A stretch of 64,000 nucleotides of DNA, taken from the NCBI RefSeq assembly GCF_039545095.1, contig NZ_BAABRS010000003.1, positions 496,001 through 560,000 of the forward strand. The letters run 5' to 3'. Both the position numbers and the translations under genes were made by a program. Source of the stretch: Fodinibius salicampi (GTDB taxonomy: Bacteria > Bacteroidota > Rhodothermia > Balneolales > Balneolaceae). Of the stretch, positions 9,336 to 18,131 are shown piece after piece (the stretch's first letter is position 1; each line of letters begins with the position of its first letter). The notes beneath the pieces were generated by a model. That model did not search any database. It was not told where the DNA came from and saw only the letters and a program-made list of their open reading frames with translations.

Positions 9336-10413
9336 TTAATTCCCGGATGATCCTGCAATAGCCTGTCCAAAGAAAATGGCATTCATAAACAACTTATTGG
9401 TCCCATACCAAAACACGCGGAAGTTCGGATTATCAACCATCGAAATTACTCTTCCCCTTACCATAATAAAAATCATCAAAACTCTCTTCAGAATAATAGA
9501 GCCGCTTTTCCCGGTCCAATTTTTGGGCATGATATTCTGCAATCGACTTTGTCAGCTCTTGGTTTTTATCCGGCGTAATGGGATGTGTTCTGGACTGAAT
9601 GCCCGGCTGAAAAAAGAAGGTAGCATTCGTGCCCATCTCGTGATGATCTGTTAAAATATTGGGTTTCCACTCGTGGAAATTTTCTATACGACCCTGACTG
9701 GCCAGGTGTTGAACCAGCATCCAGTCGCGATTTAAATCAAACCAGTAATGATTAGTCCGTCCCCCGGGCCAGGGCTGATTTAGCTCCCTGCTATTGGGAT
9801 CAGAAACCACATTTTTGCCTTTATTTGTATTTACCCAACCAGCAAAACGGTTAAGCCCATCTGGATTTAAGCTCGGGTCTAACAGCACTACACTATTTTT
9901 CAGTTTCTCTTCAATCTCTTCGCCCTGTGCAGCAGCCAGATGATAGGCTACAAGCATAGAGGCGTTGGCACCACTCGGCTCATCTCCGTGAATACTATAG
10001 CCCATATACAAAACCACAGGCATCTCCTGGGTATTACGGTTACCTGACTGTTCAGGATCGGTCAGAGCTACATGGTTGCTGCGAATTTGTTCAATATTAT
10101 TCTGGTTAGATGGAGAAGTAACCGCCAAATAAAGAAGTGTGCGATCTTCGTACGTCTTCCCGAACTCATGCAAGCTTACCCGGTCTGAAGCCTCCGCCAC
10201 GGCACGCATATATTTTTCCAACTGATCGTGGCGAACATGCCACTCACCCGGAACAGTACCCAAAAGATCCTCTGGCGTAGGAATGGAAGAATCATAAGTG
10301 ATGCCCTCCGGCAGATAGTAATCCATGCAAATCTCAGCCTTCTCCGGATTTTAGGCTTGCACTGTCACGACAATAAAAGCGAGAAAATGTAGTAATAAAG
10401 AACGTAGTCGCAT
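9336..10413 (-). pseudogene. M14 zinc carboxypeptidase pseudogene (nonsense, internal deletion, frameshift)
   Basis: Remnant of a gene paralogous to the intact M14 peptidase at 18132-20735. The original ATG at 10413 starts a signal peptide that hits an in-frame TAA at 10351-10353 (codon 21). The same frame then runs from 10326 with the zinc-site motifs YSIHGDEPSG and LTDHHEMGT and stops at 9433 soon after YYGKGK. The sequence coding the normal protein tail (VDNPNFRVFWYGTNKLF then MNAIFFG) lies immediately after in another frame, ending at 9336. Compared with the 867-residue paralogue, about 500 residues are missing, including the catalytic Glu region. Three independent lesions make loss of function near certain. 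Confidence 0.9.
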
Positions 10414-10496
10414 TTTAAATAGATACTAGGTTAAAGGTTTGTGCTTAAAAGTAACCCTATTTTTAAAAGTGTAAGTATATAGATGAAAAATATCAT

Positions 10497-10530
10497 TAAA
10501 AAAAAGGCACCTGTAGCTTGACAGGTGCCT
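10497..10530 (-). terminator. Terminator of the baeRF-like gene
   Basis: A perfect 10-bp stem (AGGCACCTGT at 10505-10514 with ACAGGTGCCT at 10521-10530) with a 6-base loop. Read on the minus strand it is followed by eight T residues (10497-10504). Confidence 0.9.
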
Positions 10531-10561
10531 CCTAATGCAAGATAAATATAATTATTTATGC

Positions 10562-11701
10562 TCAGGCGTAACGGAAAATAGCAGCTATGGGTGCTTGATT
10601 GGGCATCTCATCCCTGTTTAACGCATACACATTTCCACTTTGTGTCAGCGTTTTTATAGCGGCCATATTGATAAGATCGTGTTCGCCGTCTTTTGGCTTT
10701 GTGCTGTGATGAACAACATCACGTTCCTGGTCGAACCAGCCCCAGCTATGTTCGCCAACCGGAACAAAGAGGGACTCAACCTTTCCGTAATAGGCCGCCT
10801 CAACGATATTGCTGAGATTATCAGACTGTTTATCTGAGCCCGATAAATCTCCAAAACGTTTTATATCATTATACATATCCTGGAGAAAGTACGACTGGAT
10901 AATTTTCCATCCCTCATCCCGAATCTCTTCATTACTTTTGGGATCCGGATTTTCTGAAACAGCCTGTTCAATCAGGCGACTATAGTGGTTTACTTTTCGG
11001 TACTCCGCCACAGCCTCATTGACACCAGCCAGAATTAGCGGGTCATTGCGTTTCCGCATTATAGAGGTAACTTCGTTTTCCACAGCTTTCAGGTAGTTGA
11101 TAATTTCCTGAGTATCGGTCTCCCGTGCTCCGCCGTGTCCGTGAAAAATAGCCTGGGCATTGGCACCTTGTCCGGAATGGTGTTGCAAGTGATCCTCGTT
11201 CACATCGTACTTTAAAAATTCCTCCAGACTTTCCGGAGCATCCCTCAATTCAATTTCATCAACACTATCGCGCGTTGCCTTAAGCAATCGTATATTTTTC
11301 TGGCTAAGTGCTAGTACACAAAAACTTCCCTCCAGGGAAATCATGGGGACAAGCGGCGTAATCAAAAAATGATCACTTACCATGACACGCTCCTCAAATG
11401 AGTGTGGAATGCGATAATATTCAAAATCTTCTTCACTGATAAATAGTGCCAAGCCCTTGTCGTTATGGCGCCAAAAAGGAGGTTGATCCAATAATTTTCG
11501 AGGTTCTTCAAGTAAGTTCTCAATGCGCTTATCTGCTACCTTTTTATCCTTAAGCTGTTTTTGAGTTTCTGCTAAAAGATTTTTTAGGCGTATAGGGTCT
11601 TGCTGTACCTCTTCGCCCTTTTTATGTGTAGGTAAATAAATAGAAATACTAACATCATTCTGTTGCTTCGCAAGGCCAAGGATATCATCACGCGTAATCA
11701 T
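10562..11701 (-). CDS. Archaeo-eukaryotic release factor-like (baeRF) protein
   Basis: A 379-residue cytoplasmic protein resembling the bacterial archaeo-eukaryotic release-factor-like families (baeRF; often annotated as hypothetical). These share the eRF1 domain-2/3 fold and are proposed to act on stalled ribosomes or other RNA targets. It begins ITRDDILGLAKQQNDVSISIYLPTH, which is typical of these proteins. The middle segment has a His-rich stretch (DHLQHHSGQG then HGHGG), and the C-terminal domain covers about 250-379 (AAYYGKVESLFVPVGEHSWGWF). The ATG at 11701 is preceded by GGAGG with 5-base spacing, so the upstream in-frame TTG at 11713 is rejected. The family call is from memory of these sequences; the function is unproven. 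Confidence 0.65.
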   Translation of the reverse strand: MITRDDILGLAKQQNDVSISIYLPTHKKGEEVQQDPIRLKNLLAETQKQLKDKKVADKRIENLLEEPRKLLDQPPFWRHNDKGLALFISEEDFEYYRIPHSFEERVMVSDHFLITPLVPMISLEGSFCVLALSQKNIRLLKATRDSVDEIELRDAPESLEEFLKYDVNEDHLQHHSGQGANAQAIFHGHGGARETDTQEIINYLKAVENEVTSIMRKRNDPLILAGVNEAVAEYRKVNHYSRLIEQAVSENPDPKSNEEIRDEGWKIIQSYFLQDMYNDIKRFGDLSGSDKQSDNLSNIVEAAYYGKVESLFVPVGEHSWGWFDQERDVVHHSTKPKDGEHDLINMAAIKTLTQSGNVYALNRDEMPNQAPIAAIFRYA

Positions 11702-11890
11702 ATAAACCTCCAATTATTTAAATTAACTCTATACGGATAATTAATAAACAACAAGTCGAAAGACAAGATTCAATTATTACTTTCCAGATCTTTTTTTAAA
11801 GAATATGCTTCCAATCATACGTCATGTTTTTAAATTCATTATAAAATTTGGTATATAAACCGATTCGAAACCCAACATAGTATTATTACA

Positions 11891-13171
11891 TTGAGCAAGC
11901 AGAAAAAAAGTTCCGAAAAGACCACTTGGCTGGGGATCAAAAAAAGTTTAGGGCCCGGTCTATTGATGGCCGCCGCAGCGATTGGGGTATCCCACCTGGT
12001 ACAATCTACCCGGGCTGGGGCCACCTTTGGATTCGCTATGGTTTGGGCAGTTGTGCTTGCTAATATTTTCAAATACCCGTTCCTTGAGTATGGCCCCCGT
12101 TATGCTATTGCCACCGGTGAGAGCATGATTGAAGGCTATAAGCGCTTGGGAAACTGGGCAATATGGATTTTTGCTGCTTTTACACTCGGAACCATGTTTG
12201 CTGTCCAGGCTGCGGTTACCATTGTCAGCGCTACCCTGGCGGCTGAACTTACCGGCATTGCGCTTTCCCCCTTAACGTGGAGCACTATTCTACTGGTCAT
12301 CTGTGTCATCCTTTTAATGTCAGGGCAATATTCTGCCCTCGACGGAGCCGTTAAGATCATTATGGCGGTGCTCGCTATTTCAACCATTATTGCACTGGCG
12401 GCTGTTCTTATACAGGGAGGACAGCAGGAAGTATCGAACTATTATCCGTCTATTTGGGATATGGCAGGCATTTCCTTTTTGATAGCGCTTATGGGATGGA
12501 TGCCCATTCCCATTGATGCTGCTGCGTGGCATTCCCTATGGACATTAGAGCGGGAGAAACAAACCCAATATCGTCCCAAGCTAAAAGAGTCTTTACTCGA
12601 TTTTAATATTGGATATATAGGAGCAGCATTTCTGGCACTTGGATTCCTGCTGCTGGGAGCTTTAGTGATGTACGGCAGCGGAGAGGAGTTTGCTAGTAGC
12701 GGAACGATTTTCTCTAATCAGCTTATTAGCCTTTATACCGATACACTTGGTGACTGGTCATATACTATCATAATTATATGCGCTTTTACAACAATGTTTA
12801 GCACTACTTTAACGGTCACCGATGCATATCCCCGTGTGTGTCGGCGGATGATAGAAGTGATCAGGCCTGATACTGTTCAAACTGAAAACAGCTTGCCGCT
12901 CTATCGGCTCCTACTGATAAGTATTCCTGTGTTGTCTTTGGGAGTACTGTATTTTCTGGGAGACTCCTTTACCCTGATGATAGATATAGCGACAACACTC
13001 TCCTTTTTAACGGCACCGGTTCTTGCTTATATTAATTATCGTCTTGTTACAGCCGACCATATGCCCGAAGACTGCCAGCCTAAATCCTGGCTCAAATGGT
13101 TAAGTTTTGGAGGACTTCTTTTCCTTACTGGTTTTGCCCTGCTTTATCTCTACTGGATTATTTTAGTTTGA
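11891..13171 (+). CDS. Nramp-family (SLC11-like) transporter, divergent
   Basis: A 426-residue inner-membrane protein with about 11 transmembrane helices and an Nramp-like order of segments (GPGLLMAAAAIGVSHLVQST in TM1, GWMPIPIDAAAWHS in the TM6 region). Classical Mn/Fe Nramp proteins carry DPGN in TM1 and MPH in TM6 as metal ligands. Here the equivalent places read GVSHLVQST and MPIPID, so the substrate may not be Mn or Fe. The frame has no early ATG, so the start is TTG at 11891. It is divergent from the baeRF-like gene. The downstream mini-gene promoter overlaps its stop codon. Transport of a metal ion is inferred from the fold only. Confidence 0.8.
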   Translation: MSKQKKSSEKTTWLGIKKSLGPGLLMAAAAIGVSHLVQSTRAGATFGFAMVWAVVLANIFKYPFLEYGPRYAIATGESMIEGYKRLGNWAIWIFAAFTLGTMFAVQAAVTIVSATLAAELTGIALSPLTWSTILLVICVILLMSGQYSALDGAVKIIMAVLAISTIIALAAVLIQGGQQEVSNYYPSIWDMAGISFLIALMGWMPIPIDAAAWHSLWTLEREKQTQYRPKLKESLLDFNIGYIGAAFLALGFLLLGALVMYGSGEEFASSGTIFSNQLISLYTDTLGDWSYTIIIICAFTTMFSTTLTVTDAYPRVCRRMIEVIRPDTVQTENSLPLYRLLLISIPVLSLGVLYFLGDSFTLMIDIATTLSFLTAPVLAYINYRLVTADHMPEDCQPKSWLKWLSFGGLLFLTGFALLYLYWIILV

Positions 13172-13196
13172 CATTGGAAAATTAATCGTTTATCAT
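13168..13196 (+). promoter_or_regulatory. Candidate sigma-70-like promoter of the Cys/Met-rich mini-gene
   Basis: TTGACA at 13168-13173, a 17-base spacer, and TATCAT at 13191-13196. This is near the E. coli consensus. Bacteroidota housekeeping promoters usually look different (TTTG and TAnnTTTG), so whether it works in this host is uncertain. It overlaps the stop codon of the transporter gene. Confidence 0.45.
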
Positions 13197-13235
13197 CCCA
13201 TTCGCAAAACGAAACGGGGTAGCTTTTTATATATT

Positions 13236-13355
13236 ATGATTTTCAATAACTGTCAACTCAATATGTGCAATATGGCGTGCTGTATGTGTATGCCTATGAT
13301 GTGCTGTATGATCTGCACCTGTTGGGATGATAGTGGAAAAAGGTTTCCCGCCTAA
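13236..13355 (+). CDS. Cys/Met-rich small protein (39 aa), novel
   Basis: A short open frame, ATG at 13236 to TAA at 13353. The 39 residues include nine Cys (positions 6, 11, 15, 16, 18, 23, 24, 27, 29) and eight Met (1, 10, 13, 17, 19, 21, 22, 25), packed into residues 10-29 as alternating C/M units such as ACCMCMPMMCCMICTC. A polar tail (WDDSGKRFPA) follows. Such density of soft ligands suggests binding of Cu(I), Zn, Cd or Hg, as in metallothioneins or copper-binding peptides. That is inference, and I recognise no family. It lies just after a metal-transporter-like gene and has a TTGACA/TATCAT promoter upstream and a strong terminator 18 bases downstream. It could instead be a regulatory RNA with an incidental frame. 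Confidence 0.5.
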   Translation: MIFNNCQLNMCNMACCMCMPMMCCMICTCWDDSGKRFPA

Positions 13356-13372
13356 AAGCTTTTAAAACAAAT

Positions 13373-13409
13373 AAAAGCCCACTCATCACGCAGATGAGTG
13401 GGCTTTTTT
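13373..13409 (+). terminator. Strong terminator after the Cys/Met-rich mini-gene
   Basis: AAAAGCCCACTCATC (13373-13387) pairs perfectly with GATGAGTGGGCTTTT (13393-13407) around a 5-base loop and runs into a T tract. It separates the mini-gene from the SusC operon. Confidence 0.92.
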
Positions 13410-13411
13410 GT

Positions 13412-13440
13412 TTTGCCTTCCACTCTCTTGCGTCTGTTTG
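13412..13440 (+). promoter_or_regulatory. Candidate Bacteroidota-type promoter of the SusC operon
   Basis: TTTG at 13412-13415, a 17-base spacer, and TCTGTTTG at 13433-13440, an imperfect version of the -7 box TAnnTTTG. It sits 43 bases before the ATG of the SusC gene and directly after the terminator. Confidence 0.35.
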
Positions 13441-13482
13441 GGCCTAAACTTTCAATCAAAAACCAAACATAAACAAAACGCA

Positions 13483-16400
13483 ATGAAATCATCGTTACTA
13501 TTCTTTTTTCTCGTAGTGCTTGCGGCAGGACCGCATCATGCTCTTGCCCAAAGCATTTCGGGTACCGTTACAGAAAACGGCACCGGTGATCCGCTTCCGG
13601 GTGTTAACATTCTTATAGAAGGTACTTCTCAAGGTGCCGCAACGGATATTGCGGGGAAGTATGAAATAACCAATATAGAACCGGGTACATATACCCTTAG
13701 AGCACGCTTTATTGGCTACGAAGAACAATCAAGTGAAATTTCACTTGAAGCAAATCAAGCGTTGACTGTTGATTTTACTCTCAGCCAAAGCTCGGTCAGC
13801 CTAGACGAAGTGGTGGTCACTGGTACGGGTGGACCCGTAGAAGTGCGCAAACTCGGCAACTCTATTGGCAGGGTCGGTGCTGAAGAACTGGAAAACGCCC
13901 CTATATCGAACTTTTCAGATGTAATACAGGGTCGTATTCCCGGCCTCGTGGGACTCCCATCCAGTGGAGTAACAGGCGAAGGCTCCCGAATTCGTATTAG
14001 GGGATCATCCAGCCTCTCCCAAAGCAACGAACCGATCGTTCTTATCGATGGTGTTCGCGTTGACCGAGGCGGTGGATTTGGTGGTTCGGTAAGTGCAGGA
14101 GGTAGTGCCTCTCCATCACGGCTGGACGACCTGAATCCCGAAGCTATTGATCGGGTTGAAGTTCTTAAAGGCGCGGCTGCAGCTACTCTTTATGGTACGG
14201 AAGCCTCTAACGGTGTTATTCAGGTATTTACCAAGAAAGGAAGTGTAAGCGAACCTAAATTTGACTTCAAGGTTAGCCAGGGGACCATTAATTATCCAAA
14301 ATCTATTCCCGATAATACCGGATTTGCACGAACGCGAGCACAGGCAGACACCATGAGCCAATATATAGGAGGTAATATTTCTCCCTATGAATTGGTCCGT
14401 GAAAACTACCTTCATGAGCTATATGAAACCGGCCTAACCCAAGAATATTCCGGCTCCGTAAGCGGAGGTACCGAAGGTATTACCTATTTTGTCAATGCTC
14501 GCTGGTCAGATGAAGACGGTCCGCTGGGGGGCGATAACCTTGTTTATCCCCAAGGTGCAGGTCCGTTGGCTAACGATATATTAAAAAAGGGCCAGCTTTC
14601 TACAAATCTCAATATTTTCCCAACTGAGAATCTTCAGTTAAGGGTTATATCCGGGTATACTTCTTCAAACTTTGAAACCTTTCAAACCGGTAATAACCCG
14701 TATGGAGTTACCTCCGGGGCTATGCATGGAAAGCCTGAGCTGGTCGGCCATCAAAACCGATCCGGGGCTTCTTATACTGCTACTATTGAAGAACGTATCC
14801 AGCAAACCGTTAGCCAGGAAGTCCAACACTTCAACAGCAGCATTGGGGCCAATTATCGTCCATTCGACATCCTGACCATTGATGGAACCTTTGGAATTGA
14901 CTATACCAGTCAATTTAGTGAATCGCGACGGCCTTTTGGATGGAATATTAACGATTACGCCAGTATTGAAACCGAAGGCGCCCGGCGTACTTCCGATCGT
15001 TCAAACCTGAATATTACGGTGGACGTAAAAAGTACGTTACAAAATCAGATCAGCGAGCGTTTTGAATCTACTCTCATTGGAGGATTCCAGATTTTCAATC
15101 AACAGAACCTGGTTCGGGGCGGTGAAGCCGTTAATTTTCCCGGTCCGGGCTTAGATGTAAGCGGAGCTGCTGCAAATCAGAATATATCCGAAGAGTATAT
15201 TGAAGAAACACAGGTTGGCCTTTTTCTTCAGGAACAGATTGGCTTTGACGACTTCATCTTTGCCACTATAGGTGGTCGTTATGATACCCACAGCGCTTTT
15301 GGTGCGGAATTCAGCGGAGTCTTTTATCCCAAACTTTCCCTCTCCGTCGTACCATCTGACGCTCCCTTCTGGAGTGGATTAGGGCCGTTTTCTTCTCTTC
15401 GAGTTCGGGCTGCTGTCGGTCAGTCGGGACTCCAGCCGGGTGCCTTTGATGCTCTTACAACCTACTCATCTCTTACCTCGGCTACGGGTCCCGGTATCGT
15501 TCCGGAAAATCTCGGAAACCCAAACCTGAAACCGGAAATCTCAACCGAATACGAAGTGGGAATTGATGCCGGACTCTTTAACGAGCGCCTGACGGTGGAA
15601 ACCACCTATTGGGATCGTACTGTCAGCGACGCCCTCGTTCAGCGGCAGTTCCCTGTCAGTGGAGGATTTCTGCAAACCCAGCTCGATAATATTGGAGAGC
15701 TAAAAGGACGCGGTCTGGAACTAAGTATAGATGCCCAGATTGTAGAAAACAGCAACTGGTCGGCTAGTGTTTTTGCCGGAAGTGCTTACCTGTGGGAACA
15801 AATTACCTCCCTCGGTGGTGCTCCTCCTATTAAGGTTGGCGGAAGCTATCCGCGATATCGACAATTCCTGACGGAGGGTTATGCTCCTGCCACTAATTTT
15901 GGAGCCCAGCTGCCGGATGTGTCCGAAGGGCACCTGCCCCTCGACAAAAGAGGACTACTGCAGACCCTCGGACGAGACTACGCCAATGTAGATCCCGGTC
16001 AGCCTGCCGAACGTGAGTTGGTACTCGATTACCTGAATTCGCTCACACCGGGTACGGCCAGTCTCGAAGAGCTGAATAACTATGTATTGCTTGCAGATAA
16101 AGATGGAGATGGAGATCAACTCGACCACCATTTAGGCAAGCCTACGCCCGACTGGCAGGGTTCCTTCGGCGGATCTGTTAGTTTCAATAACTTCCGTATT
16201 AACACTATGTTCGAATATAAAGCCGGTAATTTCTACATAAACAATCTTACCGAAGGCTTTCGTCAACGCAGTGCCGGTATTGGTCGCAATACGCCCGCAT
16301 CCGCTCGTGTAGAACGCGATTATGTTACGGGAGGCGTAAATGCAAGCTATGAACCCCAAAACAACGGTCAGGTCCGTCTGGATGCCGCGGAAGAGTGGTT

Positions 16401-16719
16401 GAATGAACTCCTGGCTCTGGATCCTTTTCCGGGACTCAATACCATTCAACAGGCAGATTTTCTCCGGTGGAGAGAGTTGAGCGTAAGCTATACCGTGCCT
16501 CAGGACTTTACAGACCGGCTGAACGTACGTCGACTGTCATTTTCGCTTTCAGGACGCAACCTCATGCTGTGGACCAAATATCCCGGTCCCGATCCCGAGG
16601 TCAATGCCATAGGACGTGACGGGGGCAGCAGTCTGGAAAATAACTTCCTGCTGGGTACCGATGCCTGGAATATGCCTATACCCCGCAAAGTACTGCTTAC
16701 CCTTAAACTTGGCTTATAG
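13483..16719 (+). CDS. SusC/RagA-family TonB-linked outer membrane transporter
   Basis: A 1078-residue outer-membrane import channel driven by TonB. A signal peptide ending ALAQ precedes a carboxypeptidase-regulatory-like domain (about 23-100; GDPLPGVNILIEGTSQGAATD). The SusC-specific link SLDEVVVTGTG, the plug domain (IPGLV through EPIVLIDGVRV to VEVLKGAAAATLYGTEASNGV) and a 22-strand barrel follow. The start is the ATG at 13483, because the longer reading overlaps the terminator region. The SusD partner begins 37 bases downstream and a secreted M14 carboxypeptidase follows, so the imported nutrient is probably peptide rather than glycan. The substrate is inferred from context. Confidence 0.95.
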   Translation: MKSSLLFFFLVVLAAGPHHALAQSISGTVTENGTGDPLPGVNILIEGTSQGAATDIAGKYEITNIEPGTYTLRARFIGYEEQSSEISLEANQALTVDFTLSQSSVSLDEVVVTGTGGPVEVRKLGNSIGRVGAEELENAPISNFSDVIQGRIPGLVGLPSSGVTGEGSRIRIRGSSSLSQSNEPIVLIDGVRVDRGGGFGGSVSAGGSASPSRLDDLNPEAIDRVEVLKGAAAATLYGTEASNGVIQVFTKKGSVSEPKFDFKVSQGTINYPKSIPDNTGFARTRAQADTMSQYIGGNISPYELVRENYLHELYETGLTQEYSGSVSGGTEGITYFVNARWSDEDGPLGGDNLVYPQGAGPLANDILKKGQLSTNLNIFPTENLQLRVISGYTSSNFETFQTGNNPYGVTSGAMHGKPELVGHQNRSGASYTATIEERIQQTVSQEVQHFNSSIGANYRPFDILTIDGTFGIDYTSQFSESRRPFGWNINDYASIETEGARRTSDRSNLNITVDVKSTLQNQISERFESTLIGGFQIFNQQNLVRGGEAVNFPGPGLDVSGAAANQNISEEYIEETQVGLFLQEQIGFDDFIFATIGGRYDTHSAFGAEFSGVFYPKLSLSVVPSDAPFWSGLGPFSSLRVRAAVGQSGLQPGAFDALTTYSSLTSATGPGIVPENLGNPNLKPEISTEYEVGIDAGLFNERLTVETTYWDRTVSDALVQRQFPVSGGFLQTQLDNIGELKGRGLELSIDAQIVENSNWSASVFAGSAYLWEQITSLGGAPPIKVGGSYPRYRQFLTEGYAPATNFGAQLPDVSEGHLPLDKRGLLQTLGRDYANVDPGQPAERELVLDYLNSLTPGTASLEELNNYVLLADKDGDGDQLDHHLGKPTPDWQGSFGGSVSFNNFRINTMFEYKAGNFYINNLTEGFRQRSAGIGRNTPASARVERDYVTGGVNASYEPQNNGQVRLDAAEEWLNELLALDPFPGLNTIQQADFLRWRELSVSYTVPQDFTDRLNVRRLSFSLSGRNLMLWTKYPGPDPEVNAIGRDGGSSLENNFLLGTDAWNMPIPRKVLLTLKLGL

Positions 16720-16756
16720 CTGACGATTTCTAAAGAATTTTAAACCGTATAATACC

Positions 16757-18076
16757 ATGAATACTCTCAATCAAATACTCATTATCACAAAGAGTTATTG
16801 GATACCCCTATTATTTGCAGGATTCATTATCACAATCACAGGCTGTGATATTTTGAATGTCAACAATCCAAATAGCCTGATCGAAGAAGATCTGAATAAT
16901 CCCGCAGCTGCTCCGGCTATCGCAAACGGTGCCGAGGCCACCCTGACCAACGCTCTGGGAGACCTTCTTGCTCCATACTCCACTGCTACCGACGAACTGA
17001 CGTGGATCGGTACCCGTGACGGTTGGCAGGAGCTGGATCAGGGAATGCTTGACAACCCGATTAACGAATTCACCGATGGCGCTTTTAACTCTATCAGTGA
17101 ATCGCGCTGGACAGCCGATAACGCCATAAGCAGACTGAAAGCTTTCCGTGAGGAGGGAGCCCTTCAAAGCAATCTGCCATTGATCCGAAGCTACCTGTAT
17201 GGAGCCGTAAACTATCTGTCCATTGCCTCCTCTTTTGATGATGTCGTTATAGGTGATCGCCAAGAGCCGGCACCAGCGATAGGTGAAGGAAATATGGACC
17301 AGCTGTACCAAACGGCCATTGATTATCTCAATAGTGGACTCGCGCTGGTTCAATCAGGATCAGAATGGGAGGCCCGCCTGCTGGCCATACGGGCCCGGGC
17401 TCACTACGAAGAAGCCCTATGGAATAAGCTTAATCCGGATATTGCCAGCAGTGACCCCTTGGTTCAAAGTGCCGATGCAGTAAATGATGCGGAGGAAGCC
17501 CTGGCTATCATTCAGGACGGAGCGGACTGGAACTATCGTCTTGGTGTATCTTCTCAAACACCCAATAATAATATGGCCTTCCAGGTTAACGAACGGCTGG
17601 AACTGCGCATTGGTAACTCTTTTATAGAGCCTACTGACGATAATACCAAAGCTGAGAGCGTAAGTCTGGAAGATCCTATCGATGAGATTCCAGCGCCATT
17701 TTTGGAAGCCGAAATTGATGCCTTCGTGGAAGCCAACGAATACGCCGATATTACGGTTGTATCAGCCCGTGAGCTTCACCTAATTATTGCTGAAGATGCA
17801 CTGGCCCGAAATGACAGCCAATCTTTTGAGTCCACCATTAATGATTTACGGGCACTGGACGGTCTTACAGACTACCAGGGGCAGGTTCCGGCACTAGAGC
17901 TCCTGCAACACTCCCGCCAAGTCAATCTCTTTTTACAGGGACGACGACTGGCAGACCTGTATCGCTTTGAACAGACCTCCCCGGAATGGAACCTGAACAG
18001 GGTAGAAGAGGGTACTTTCTTCCCGATTACTATCACGGAAATCCGGGCGAATCCGAATTTAAGTCTCGAAAACTGA
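16757..18076 (+). CDS. RagB/SusD-family nutrient-binding lipoprotein
   Basis: A 439-residue surface lipoprotein that captures the nutrient and caps the SusC channel. The signal peptide ends in ITITGC with the lipidated Cys at about residue 30. It is followed by the common LNVNNPN start of SusD-like proteins in this phylum. The body is alpha-helical with TPR-like spacing, and the C-terminus carries the conserved late segment TFFPITITEIRANPNL. It is co-directional with SusC and 37 bases from it, so the two form one complex. The ligand cannot be told from the sequence. Confidence 0.92.
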   Translation: MNTLNQILIITKSYWIPLLFAGFIITITGCDILNVNNPNSLIEEDLNNPAAAPAIANGAEATLTNALGDLLAPYSTATDELTWIGTRDGWQELDQGMLDNPINEFTDGAFNSISESRWTADNAISRLKAFREEGALQSNLPLIRSYLYGAVNYLSIASSFDDVVIGDRQEPAPAIGEGNMDQLYQTAIDYLNSGLALVQSGSEWEARLLAIRARAHYEEALWNKLNPDIASSDPLVQSADAVNDAEEALAIIQDGADWNYRLGVSSQTPNNNMAFQVNERLELRIGNSFIEPTDDNTKAESVSLEDPIDEIPAPFLEAEIDAFVEANEYADITVVSARELHLIIAEDALARNDSQSFESTINDLRALDGLTDYQGQVPALELLQHSRQVNLFLQGRRLADLYRFEQTSPEWNLNRVEEGTFFPITITEIRANPNLSLEN

Positions 18077-18131
18077 TAAATAATTCACTCACTTTATAAT
18101 AGACCAATTCATAACAAAAAATCTACTCATA

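Noticed and set aside
14116-16688. Minus-strand frames within the SusC gene
   Set aside because: Shadow frames of a real coding sequence with strong family support.
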